Source: Spirochaetaceae bacterium (GTDB lineage Bacteria; Spirochaetota; Spirochaetia; Treponematales; Breznakiellaceae). Taken from it: a DNA stretch of 5,296 bases. Both the position numbers and the translations under genes were made by a program. Numbering within the stretch: position 1 is the stretch's first letter; each line of letters opens with the position of its first letter. The notes beneath the pieces were generated by a model that had not been told where the DNA came from, ran no database searches, and saw only the letters and a program-made list of their open reading frames with translations. Location: contig JAITRV010000058.1 of the NCBI GenBank assembly GCA_031288215.1, forward strand, positions 1 through 5,296, written 5' to 3'. Below are positions 1 through 5,296 of the stretch, one piece after another.

Positions 1-1
1 T

Positions 2-286
2 CCGCAGCCCGAGACGTATTACTTCCTCTTTGACCGGCCCGAAGGCTTTGGCGCCAGCTTTGTGGGGGACGAGGCGTACAAAAGCGTCCACCGCAGTTTT
101 TCTGCCATCCCCGGCGGCAAGACCCACCCCCAGGTCTGCGCTCCGGGCTATGTCATGTATACCTGCTGGATGATCCGGCACCTCGACGGCAAGCCCTGGA
201 CAACCAGGGTGGACGATCCGCGGTACACCTGGCTCAATGACGCCGCGGCGCTGAGCCGGAGCGCGGAAGCGGTTAACAAAAAGTAA
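2..286 (+). CDS. C-terminal part of a probable alpha/beta hydrolase (5' end outside window)
   Basis: An open frame enters from the left edge and gives 94 residues ending in VNKK before a TAA stop. No start is needed inside the window; the in-frame GTG at 62 is more likely an internal valine. The visible part resembles the last strand-helix of dienelactone-hydrolase or cutinase-like alpha/beta hydrolases: a GGKTH motif (His at visible residue 42), then an aromatic amphipathic helix (YVMYTCWMIRHLDG) and a DDPRYTWL tail. In that family the His would complete the Ser-Asp-His triad; the nucleophile elbow and the acid would lie upstream and cannot be checked. It ends 11 bases before iolE, so it is probably co-transcribed. 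The substrate is unknown, and a different fold is possible because only the tail is visible. Confidence 0.45.
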   Translation, partial: PQPETYYFLFDRPEGFGASFVGDEAYKSVHRSFSAIPGGKTHPQVCAPGYVMYTCWMIRHLDGKPWTTRVDDPRYTWLNDAAALSRSAEAVNKK

Positions 287-293
287 AGGGAAA
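285..293 (+). promoter_or_regulatory. Ribosome binding site of iolE
   Basis: The purine stretch AAAGGGAAA lies seven bases before the ATG at 298 and overlaps the stop codon of the upstream gene. This arrangement fits translational coupling and supports the chosen iolE start. Confidence 0.6.
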
Positions 294-297
294 TAAT

Positions 298-1188
298 ATG
301 AAACAAAAAAGAATAAAACTGGGCATAGCCCCCATTGGCTGGACCAACGACGACCTCCCCGAATTGGGGGGGGAGATTCCCTTTGAACAGTGCGTCAGCG
401 AAATGGCCCTGGCGGGATTTTCCGGCAGCGAGGTGGGGAACAAGTACCCCAGGGATCCGGATGTCCTCAACCAAAAACTAAAACTGCGGGGCCTCACTAT
501 TTGTAACGCATGGTTCAGTTCCTTCCTCACCACCAAGCCCTACGAGGAAGTGGAGGCGGAGTTTATACAGCACCGGGACTTCCTCCACGCGGTGGGCGCC
601 AGGGTCATCGGCGCCTCCGAACAGGGCCACTCCATACAGGGCAGGGAGGAGCCCATCTTCGACCACAAGCCTGTCTTTACCGATGAGGAGTGGGAGCGCC
701 TGACCGACGGGCTGAACAGGCTGGGCAAACTGGCGGCGGAAAAGAAGATGAAGCTGACCTACCACCACCACATGGGAACCGGCGTGCAGACCGCGGAGGA
801 GATCGACCGGCTTATGGAAAACACCAGCCCGAAATACCTGGGGCTCCTCTACGACACGGGGCACCTGGTGTTTGCCGGGGAGGATCACCGCGCTGTGCTG
901 AAAAAGTGGATAAAGCGGATTGGTCATGTGCACCTCAAGGATCTGCGCGGGGCCGTTCGGGAACAGGCGGTCGCGGAAAAGTGGTCTTTCCTCCATGCGG
1001 TCAAGTCCGGGGTCTTTACGGTGCCCGGCGACGGGGACATCGACTTTAAGCCCCTTTTCAAGGCCCTGCAACAGGCGGATTACAAGGGCTGGTGGGTGGT
1101 GGAGGCCGAGCAGGACCCCGCCAAGGCCAACCCCCTGGAATACGCGCTCAAGGCCCGGGCCTATATCAGGGATAAGGCGAAAATTTAA
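298..1188 (+). CDS. iolE: Inosose dehydratase (2-keto-myo-inositol dehydratase)
   Basis: This 296-residue protein has the usual length and full pattern of IolE. In the cytoplasm IolE dehydrates 2-keto-myo-inositol (scyllo-inosose) to 3D-trihydroxycyclohexane-1,2-dione, the step after inositol dehydrogenase IolG. The N-terminus LGIAPIGWTNDDLPELGG (residues 8-25) is characteristic. The rest fits a xylose-isomerase-like TIM barrel with a divalent metal: SEQGHSIQG at 107-115, YHHHMGTGVQ at 155-164, LLYDTGHLVFAG at 183-194 (Asp186, His189), GHVHLKD at 209-215 and VVEAEQD at 267-273. Asp186, a His in HVH and a Glu in VEAE are the likely metal ligands by family analogy. The ATG at 298 sits just after the conserved-length boundary and has a ribosome binding site. 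The gene is followed after 21 bases by a sugar ABC transporter. A run of eight G at 366-373 lies early in the gene. Confidence 0.95.
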   Translation: MKQKRIKLGIAPIGWTNDDLPELGGEIPFEQCVSEMALAGFSGSEVGNKYPRDPDVLNQKLKLRGLTICNAWFSSFLTTKPYEEVEAEFIQHRDFLHAVGARVIGASEQGHSIQGREEPIFDHKPVFTDEEWERLTDGLNRLGKLAAEKKMKLTYHHHMGTGVQTAEEIDRLMENTSPKYLGLLYDTGHLVFAGEDHRAVLKKWIKRIGHVHLKDLRGAVREQAVAEKWSFLHAVKSGVFTVPGDGDIDFKPLFKALQQADYKGWWVVEAEQDPAKANPLEYALKARAYIRDKAKI

Positions 1189-1209
1189 GGGGCGGGCAGA
1201 AACGGCGCG

Positions 1210-2760
1210 ATGGAAGATTTCGTTCTGACCATGAGCAATATCTCCAAATCCTTTGCCGGCAACGAGGTGTTGCATTCGGTGTCCTTCAACTTGCGGGCGG
1301 GAGAGACCCATGCCCTGATGGGGGAAAATGGTTCGGGGAAATCGACGCTGATGAAGATCCTCATGGGGATATACCAGCGGGATCGGGGGATCATCAGGCT
1401 GTTCGGGGAGGAACGGGCCTTTTCCAACCCCGCGCAGGCGCTGGAACACGGGATCGCCATGATACATCAGGAGCTTTCCCCGCTGCTGGATATGGAAATA
1501 GCGGAGAATATCTTTATGGGCAGGGAAATTCGGGGCCGGTCGGGGCTGCTGGTGAATATCCGGGAAACCCGGCGACAGGCCGCGGAGCTGCTGGCCCAAT
1601 TCGGCCTGGACCTGGACCCCACCGCCAAAATGCGGGCCCTCAGCGTTGGCCAGTGTCAGCTTGTCGAGATTATCAAGGCCATCTCGTGCAACGCGAAGAT
1701 CATCATCATGGACGAGCCGACTTCGGCTATCACGGAGCGGGAGGCGGAGCTTCTTTTTGAACAGATCCACCGGCTGCGCTCCCAGGGGGTTTCCATCATC
1801 TATATTTCCCACAAGATGGAGGAGATCTTCAAAATAGCCGACCGCGTCACGGTTTTGCGGGACGGGAACTTCATCGGCGTGAGGAACGCCGCGGAGCTTG
1901 ATCCGGGGGAACTCATCACGATGATGGTGGGGAGGGAACTCTCCGATGTGTTTCCGAAAAAAAACGTTCCCCTGGGGGAGACGGTTCTGCGGGCCCGGAA
2001 CATATCCCTGGGAAACCGGGTCAGGCGGGTCGGCTTCGAACTGCGGCGGGGGGAGATTCTTGGCGTCGCGGGGCTGGTGGGCGCCGGCAGAAGCGAGCTG
2101 GTGGAAAGCATCTTCGGGCTGCGGAAAAAAGACGGCGGCGAGGTGGAGCTGCGGGGCCGTCCCGTGTCTATCCGCCGCCCCGGAGACGCCATCAGGCAGC
2201 GCGTCGCCCTGATCACCGAGGACCGCAAGACGACGGGGCTTAACCTGCGGGCTTCGGTCGGCAATAATATCACCATTGTTTCAATACGGGATCTGACCAC
2301 ACGCGGACTTTTGAACCGGCGGAAGGAACAGGACTGCGCGGCCGCTTTTATGGAGAAGCTGCGGATCAAGGCCCCGGGGAGCGGGACCCAGACCCTGTCC
2401 CTCAGCGGCGGCAACCAGCAGAAGGTGGTTATCGCCAAATGGCTGGTGGGAGATCCCGACATCATCATCATGGATGAACCCACCCGGGGCATTGATGTGG
2501 GGGCCAAGCGGGATATATACCTCCTTATGGGCGATTTGGTGGAAAAGGGCAAGGCCATCGTCATGATCTCCTCGGAAATGCCGGAACTCATCGGTATGTG
2601 CGACCGGATTATCGTTTTGACCGAGGGAAGGCTGACCGGCGAATTTGATCGGGGCCAGTTTTCCCAGGAAGCTATCATGTGGCGCGCCGCGGGCGGAGGT
2701 CCGGCGGCAAGCGGCGGCGGGGAAAAAGGGGGCGGACATGACCGGCAAATCGGCCTTTAA
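1210..2760 (+). CDS. Sugar ABC importer ATPase, double nucleotide-binding domain (RbsA/MglA type)
   Basis: This 516-residue protein has two fused ABC domains, the normal build of ATPases that power ribose/galactose/inositol-type (CUT2) importers from the cytoplasmic face. Domain 1 has Walker A GENGSGKST (38-46), Q-loop Gln87, signature LSVGQ (144-148), Walker B IIIMDEPT (164-171) and H-loop His201. Domain 2 has a degenerate Walker A, GLVGAGRSE (288-296), lacking the catalytic Lys; signature LSGGNQQK (398-405); Walker B IIIMDEPT (418-425); and ISSEMPE (453-459) in place of the H-loop His. This asymmetry is normal for RbsA-type proteins, so domain 1 is expected to be the better hydrolase. The ATG at 1210 puts the usual short leader before ISKSF; the ATG at 1231 lacks a ribosome binding site. 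The last 20 or so residues are glycine-rich, and the gene overlaps the permease start by 23 bases. An inositol role is inferred from iolE next door. Confidence 0.93.
   Translation: MEDFVLTMSNISKSFAGNEVLHSVSFNLRAGETHALMGENGSGKSTLMKILMGIYQRDRGIIRLFGEERAFSNPAQALEHGIAMIHQELSPLLDMEIAENIFMGREIRGRSGLLVNIRETRRQAAELLAQFGLDLDPTAKMRALSVGQCQLVEIIKAISCNAKIIIMDEPTSAITEREAELLFEQIHRLRSQGVSIIYISHKMEEIFKIADRVTVLRDGNFIGVRNAAELDPGELITMMVGRELSDVFPKKNVPLGETVLRARNISLGNRVRRVGFELRRGEILGVAGLVGAGRSELVESIFGLRKKDGGEVELRGRPVSIRRPGDAIRQRVALITEDRKTTGLNLRASVGNNITIVSIRDLTTRGLLNRRKEQDCAAAFMEKLRIKAPGSGTQTLSLSGGNQQKVVIAKWLVGDPDIIIMDEPTRGIDVGAKRDIYLLMGDLVEKGKAIVMISSEMPELIGMCDRIIVLTEGRLTGEFDRGQFSQEAIMWRAAGGGPAASGGGEKGGGHDRQIGL
2726..2732 (+). 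promoter_or_regulatory. Ribosome binding site deciding the permease start
   Basis: AAGGGGG lies five bases before the ATG at 2738, inside the 3' end of the ATPase gene. It selects this ATG over in-frame upstream codons reaching back to 2645, whose translation would add a Pro/Arg/Ala-rich segment unlike any permease N-terminus. Confidence 0.65.
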
Positions 2761-3703
2761 TCCGATTAGGCATCTCTCGGCGGTTCGGGAATTCATGATG
2801 CTCATTATCCTGGCCCTTATCATCGTGATTCTGAGCGTCCTTTCCCCCGCCTTTGCGGATGTCAAGAATTTCATCAATATCTTCAAACAGGCGGCGATTA
2901 ACGGCATCCTGGCAACGGGGATGATGTGCGTCATCCTGACCGGCGGCTTCGATCTCTCGGTGGGCTCCATCGTGGGCTTTACCGGCGTTATCGCCGCGCT
3001 CTTTGCCCAGGGCCGGTATCCCATCGCGGCGCCGGTGCTGCTTTCGATCCTCAGCGGCCTGGCCATCGGCCTGGTCAACGGATTCTGCGTTTCCTGGCTG
3101 GCGATTCCCGCGTTTGTCGTTACCCTGGGCACCCAATCCATCGTCCGGGGGCTTGCCTACCTTGCCTCCGGGGGGATGCCCATCTTCGGCGTAACCCGGG
3201 CCTATGAAAAAATTGCCGGGGGACTGATCCTGGACTTTATCCCCTTCCTGGTGATCTACTATATTTTGATCGTGCTGTGCTTCGGCTTTATCCTGACAAA
3301 AACGGTTTATGGCCGGAGGATCTACATGACCGGGGGGAACGCCGTCGCCGCGGAGGTTTCGGGGATAAACGTCAATCGCATTAAAATGTCGGTCTACGGC
3401 ATCTGCGGCCTGCTTTCGGGGGTCGCCGGATGCCTCCTGACCTCCCGGACCATTTCAGGCTCCCCGGTCACCGGCCAGGGCTATGAGCTGGACGCCATTG
3501 CCGCGGTGGTCATCGGGGGCATCAGCCTGGAGGGGGGTTCCGGAAAGTGGTATGGGTCGATGATCGGCGCCCTGATGCTGGCGGTTATCAGTAACGGCCT
3601 TGACATTATGCGAGTCCCTTCGTACTACCAACTGCTTTTTAAGGGAGCCATCATCGTTGTCGCGGTTTTCCTGGACGTTCACGGGAAATCAAAACGGAGG
3701 TAA
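2738..3703 (+). CDS. Sugar ABC importer permease (RbsC type)
   Basis: This 321-residue integral membrane protein belongs to the branched-chain amino acid/ribose permease family and would form a homodimeric channel in the inner membrane. Hydrophobic segments can be seen at about 18-36, 52-68, 74-90, 96-116, 122-142, 165-186, 216-234, 252-263, 272-290 and 296-312. Family hallmarks are GGFDLSVGSI (69-78), the cytoplasmic coupling loop GRRIYMTGGNAVAAEVSGI (192-210), and GYELDAIAAVVIGGISLEGGSG (248-269). The coupling loop should contact the ATPase encoded just upstream, with which this gene overlaps by 23 bases. The C-terminus is short and basic (GKSKRR), as expected for a cytoplasmic tail. The substrate cannot be read from the permease itself; polyol or sugar uptake is inferred from the iolE context. 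Confidence 0.92.
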   Translation: MTGKSAFNPIRHLSAVREFMMLIILALIIVILSVLSPAFADVKNFINIFKQAAINGILATGMMCVILTGGFDLSVGSIVGFTGVIAALFAQGRYPIAAPVLLSILSGLAIGLVNGFCVSWLAIPAFVVTLGTQSIVRGLAYLASGGMPIFGVTRAYEKIAGGLILDFIPFLVIYYILIVLCFGFILTKTVYGRRIYMTGGNAVAAEVSGINVNRIKMSVYGICGLLSGVAGCLLTSRTISGSPVTGQGYELDAIAAVVIGGISLEGGSGKWYGSMIGALMLAVISNGLDIMRVPSYYQLLFKGAIIVVAVFLDVHGKSKRR

Positions 3704-3718
3704 CCCGTTTTCGGGTTA
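3701..3718 (+). promoter_or_regulatory. Small hairpin at the permease stop codon, before the binding-protein gene
   Basis: TAACCCG (3701-3707) and CGGGTTA (3712-3718) are perfect inverted repeats around a TTTT loop. The 5' arm begins with the permease TAA stop. No T-tract follows, so it does not look like an intrinsic terminator. A hairpin here could instead protect or define the end of a processed message, as intercistronic hairpins do in some other importer operons. The structure is seen directly; the role is inferred. Confidence 0.5.
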
Positions 3719-3729
3719 ACATACACTAT

Positions 3730-3738
3730 AGGAGGAGG
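3730..3738 (+). promoter_or_regulatory. Very strong ribosome binding site of the binding-protein gene
   Basis: The sequence AGGAGGAGG contains two overlapping AGGAGG motifs, the nearer ending five bases before the ATG at 3744. It is the strongest Shine-Dalgarno site in the window and fits the usual need for far more binding protein than permease or ATPase. Confidence 0.75.
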
Positions 3739-3743
3739 AAGGT

Positions 3744-4673
3744 ATGAAAAAATTTGCGGTTCTTTTGGCGGTTCTGGCGCTCTTGGGCGCGGCCGCCTAC
3801 GGGAGGGGCGGCAGCCAGGGAGACAGCGGCAAGCCGGTGTTTATGCTGTGTATCAGCCACATGACCAATGCGTTCACCACGACGGTTGCCAACAGTATGA
3901 CCGACGCGGCCAAGGCGGCCGGGGCGGAACTCATCATCAATGAAGGCGGAAACGACATCAGCCGGCAGATCAGCCAGATTGAGTCCGGCGTCAACCAGAA
4001 GGTCAGCGCCATCATCATCGAGCCGGTTTCCGTCAACGGGGTCATCCCCGCGGTGGAAGCCGCCATGAAGGCCGGCATTCCGGTGATCATCTTTAACCAG
4101 CGGATCAGCGATCCCTCCAAGGCCACCACCTTTGTGGGGGTTTCCAACGACACCCTGGGGGCTTTGGAGATGCGGCGGGCCGTGCAGGATCTGGGGGGCA
4201 AGGGCAATGTGGCGCTCCTCCTGGGACCCATGGGATCCGACGGTCAGTTGGGCCGGTCCAAGGGCTATGCCGATGTCCTTGCCGAAAACCCCAATGTGAA
4301 GGTGGTGTTTGAAGAAACGGCCAACTGGACCACCGAGGAGGCCCTGAGGCTGGTGGAAAACTGGCTGCAGACGGGAACCACGATCAACGCCATTGTCTGC
4401 CAAAATGACGGCATGGCCCTGGGAGCGGTGAAGGCGGTGGAAGACAAGGGGCTTTCGGGCCAGATCAAAGTATACGGCCTGGACGCCGTGCCGGACGCGC
4501 TCAGGGCGGTGCAAGAGGGCCGCCTGGAGGTTTCGGTTTCCCAAGCCACGGAACGGCAGTCCCGGATGGCTGTCGATATCGCCATGAAGCTGTACCGGGG
4601 CGAAAGCGTTCCTATGGAAAATCTCGTGGAAGGGGAAGTCATCGACAAGGCCAACGTGGATCAGCATCTGTAA
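3744..4673 (+). CDS. Periplasmic sugar/polyol-binding protein of an ABC importer (RbsB family)
   Basis: This 309-residue protein begins with a Sec signal peptide: MKK, a hydrophobic core at 4-18 and a small-residue exit AAAYG, so cleavage near residue 18-20 is likely. There is no lipobox cysteine, so it should be soluble in the periplasm. The mature part is a two-lobed type I periplasmic binding protein. Against E. coli RbsB, the pocket positions appear as Asn42 and Phe44 (TNAFT), Asn118-Gln119 where RbsB has the ribose-binding Asp-Arg, Arg171 (GRSKG), Trp195 for Phe, Asn221 (QNDGMALGA), Asp247 (GLDAVPD) and Gln267 (SQAT). The frame is kept but the Asp-Arg pair is changed, arguing against ribose itself. 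Inositol or a related polyol is inferred from iolE in the same cluster; galactose- or xylose-like ligands remain possible. It is the last gene of the importer set. Confidence 0.92.
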   Translation: MKKFAVLLAVLALLGAAAYGRGGSQGDSGKPVFMLCISHMTNAFTTTVANSMTDAAKAAGAELIINEGGNDISRQISQIESGVNQKVSAIIIEPVSVNGVIPAVEAAMKAGIPVIIFNQRISDPSKATTFVGVSNDTLGALEMRRAVQDLGGKGNVALLLGPMGSDGQLGRSKGYADVLAENPNVKVVFEETANWTTEEALRLVENWLQTGTTINAIVCQNDGMALGAVKAVEDKGLSGQIKVYGLDAVPDALRAVQEGRLEVSVSQATERQSRMAVDIAMKLYRGESVPMENLVEGEVIDKANVDQHL

Positions 4674-4679
4674 GGACCC

Positions 4680-4726
4680 GCGCAGTAATACAATGCCATG
4701 ACCAACCGGTCATGGCATTGCTGCGC
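4680..4726 (+). repeat. Long inverted repeat (13-bp stem plus 6-bp base stem) after the binding-protein gene
   Basis: CAATGCCATGACC (4691-4703) and GGTCATGGCATTG (4708-4720) are perfectly complementary around an AACC loop. A second pair, GCGCAG (4680-4685) and CTGCGC (4721-4726), extends the stem across a one-sided TAATA bulge. It starts six bases after the stop at 4673. No T-run follows (AGGACCTCAG), so it is not a canonical intrinsic terminator. It may stabilise the 3' end of the importer message, be a dispersed palindromic element, or be a protein-binding site. Confidence 0.7.
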
Positions 4727-4760
4727 AGGACCTCAGTTTGGGTCAGGTTCCGTGGGCCAT

Positions 4761-4774
4761 GGTTCCGCGGAACC
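4761..4774 (+). repeat. Perfect 14-base palindrome GGTTCCGCGGAACC
   Basis: The 14 bases equal their own reverse complement. GGTTCCG also occurs at 4746-4752, giving a direct repeat that could pair with the same CGGAACC arm (4768-4774) in an alternative hairpin with a 15-base loop. It could be an operator for a dimeric regulator or part of an RNA structure; nothing in the sequence decides between these. Confidence 0.5.
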
Positions 4775-4789
4775 GGCTCGATAGCGGTT

Positions 4790-4830
4790 GTTGTTCAGAA
4801 ACCGGAGTTTCCGAACAACTTTATATTATA
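4790..4830 (+). terminator. Possible intrinsic terminator of the importer operon
   Basis: GTTGTTC (4790-4796) pairs with GAACAAC (4813-4819). After one A/C mismatch, GAAAC (4798-4802) pairs with GTTTC (4807-4811), leaving a CGGA tetraloop. The stem is followed by CTTTATATTAT, which is T-rich but interrupted, so termination may be partial. It is the best terminator candidate between the binding-protein gene and the PGK-like gene. The stem is not very GC-rich for a genome of this composition, which lowers confidence. Confidence 0.45.
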
Positions 4831-4842
4831 GAATTAAAAATC
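4820..4842 (+). promoter_or_regulatory. AT-rich patch with -10-like hexamers before the PGK-like gene
   Basis: In an otherwise GC-rich gap this stretch is almost all A/T and holds TATATT (4822-4827), TATTAT (4824-4829) and TAGAAT (4829-4834), each matching five of six positions of the sigma-70 -10 consensus. No good -35 hexamer is seen at the right distance, so a promoter is only plausible. The same bases overlap the T-rich tail of the terminator-like stem. Confidence 0.3.
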
Positions 4843-4850
4843 CTGCGAAC

Positions 4851-4857
4851 AAGGAGG
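4851..4857 (+). promoter_or_regulatory. Ribosome binding site of the PGK-like gene
   Basis: AAGGAGG lies four bases before the ATG at 4862 and fixes the start. The resulting N-terminus runs into the conserved RVDIN motif at the distance normal for the family. Confidence 0.7.
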
Positions 4858-4861
4858 CCCC

Positions 4862-5296
4862 ATGCGATTCGGGATAAACACCCTGGACGATGTGGCGGTG
4901 TACAACAAAACGGTGCTGTGCCGGGTGGACATTAACCAGCCGGTGGACAAGGCGACGGGCGTCCTGAAGGACACTTCCCGCATTGAAGCCTGCGTCCCCA
5001 CGATTCGGGAGTTGAGCGACAAGGGGGCGAAGCTGGTCCTCCTGGCCCATCAGGGCAGCGACATTGAGTACAAAAACTTCTACACCACCGAGCCCCACGC
5101 AAAGGCGCTGGAGTGCTTCCTGGGCCGGGAAGTAAGGTTCATCGACGATGTCTGCGGGCCCGCGGCGCGGGGGGCGATCAAAACCCTTCAATCGGGGGAG
5201 ATCCTCCTCCTGGACAATGTGCGCTTTGTGTCGGAGGAACAGACCCTCTTTGAAACGAGGCTGCTCCTGTCCCACGAAGAACAGGCAAAAACACTG
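4862..5296 (+). CDS. Phosphoglycerate kinase homologue, archaeal-like sequence type (3' end outside window)
   Basis: The window holds the first 145 residues of a family whose members are about 400 long, i.e. most of the N-terminal, 3-phosphoglycerate-binding domain. PGK interconverts 1,3-bisphosphoglycerate + ADP and 3-phosphoglycerate + ATP in the cytoplasm. Family features are CRVDINQPVD (20-29; Asp23 and Asn25), TSRIEACVPTIREL (38-51; Arg40), LAHQGS (61-66; His63), GEILLLDNVRF (112-122; Arg121) and SEEQ after it. The style RVDINxPxD, LAHQG, DNVRFxSEE is closer to archaeal PGKs than to the usual bacterial RVDFNVP, SHLGRP, ENxRF. Where PGKs have the arginine of the SHLGRP motif, this protein has Ser66-Asp67, so one basic contact for 3-phosphoglycerate seems lost. 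It may be a divergent true PGK or a paralogue with another substrate. It lies 188 bases after the importer genes and is probably expressed separately. Confidence 0.85.
   Translation, partial: MRFGINTLDDVAVYNKTVLCRVDINQPVDKATGVLKDTSRIEACVPTIRELSDKGAKLVLLAHQGSDIEYKNFYTTEPHAKALECFLGREVRFIDDVCGPAARGAIKTLQSGEILLLDNVRFVSEEQTLFETRLLLSHEEQAKTL

Noticed and set aside
1231..1233. Alternative ATPase start at the second ATG
   Set aside because: No purine-rich site precedes it, and the ATG at 1210 gives the leader length usual for this family; the difference is only seven residues.
478..1812. Long open frame of 444 codons on the minus strand across iolE and the ATPase gene
   Set aside because: It lies opposite two clearly recognised genes, its translation resembles no known family and is rich in Pro/Arg/His/Gly as expected for antisense of GC-rich coding DNA.
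1957..1965. A_AAA_AAC slippery-type heptamer in a run of eight A between the two ATPase domains
   Set aside because: It fits a frameshift heptamer in frame, but it lies in a lysine-rich linker, no clear downstream stimulatory structure was seen, and full-length protein is the normal product for the family.
2645..2737. Upstream extension of the permease by 31 residues
   Set aside because: It has no ATG or suitable ribosome binding site, would overlap the ATPase gene deeply, and the added residues are unlike permease N-termini; the ATG at 2738 has AAGGGGG in front.
2281..3141. 286-codon minus-strand frame across the ATPase/permease junction
   Set aside because: It overlaps two well-supported genes and shows no family motif or sensible neighbourhood.
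3726..4667. 313-codon minus-strand frame opposite the binding-protein gene
   Set aside because: It mirrors almost exactly the limits of the real gene, with biased composition and no recognisable domain; an antisense shadow.
4738..4935. 65-codon plus-strand frame spanning the gap and the start of the PGK-like gene
   Set aside because: It begins in the hairpin region without a clear ribosome binding site and runs out of frame into the PGK-like gene; no recognisable content.
1..5296. tRNA, rRNA, CRISPR array, insertion sequence or attachment site
   Set aside because: None was seen: there are no regularly spaced repeats, no transposase or integrase motifs, and the gaps between genes are too short or already explained.

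Overview
The window is a compact, GC-rich bacterial segment (roughly 60% GC by eye) with every supported gene on the + strand. It carries a myo-inositol/carbohydrate catabolism and uptake cluster followed by the start of a separate phosphoglycerate kinase-like gene. The host cannot be fixed from the sequence. The binding protein's leader, which runs into a Gly/Ser/Gln-rich stretch, and the transporter style recall spirochaetes of the Treponema/Spirochaeta group, but this is a low-confidence inference.

Layout: (1) 2-286 is the 3' end of a gene whose visible 94 residues look like the C-terminal end of an alpha/beta hydrolase. (2) 298-1188 is iolE, inosose dehydratase, the most secure call. (3) 1210-2760, 2738-3703 and 3744-4673 encode a complete sugar ABC importer of the ribose/CUT2 type: a double-domain ATPase, a single permease and a periplasmic binding protein. 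(4) 4674-4861 is a 188-base non-coding gap rich in inverted repeats. It includes a 13-bp perfect hairpin, a 14-base palindrome and a terminator-like stem next to an AT-rich patch. (5) 4862 to the window end is the N-terminal 145 residues of a phosphoglycerate kinase of archaeal-like sequence type, with one expected substrate-binding arginine replaced by serine.

The first five genes are separated by 11, 21, -23 and 40 bases and so probably form one transcription unit. The simplest reading is that the importer brings in inositol or a related polyol and IolE performs the second step of its breakdown. The other iol genes (iolG, iolD, iolB, iolC, iolJ) are not in the window. The importer's substrate is inferred from neighbourhood; the binding-pocket positions differ from the ribose-binding protein at the residues that would contact ribose. 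A hairpin between permease and binding-protein genes, followed by a very strong ribosome binding site, suggests the binding protein is made in excess over the membrane parts.

No mobile element, CRISPR array, tRNA or rRNA was seen. The most notable points are the unusual PGK homologue and the structured gap in front of it.
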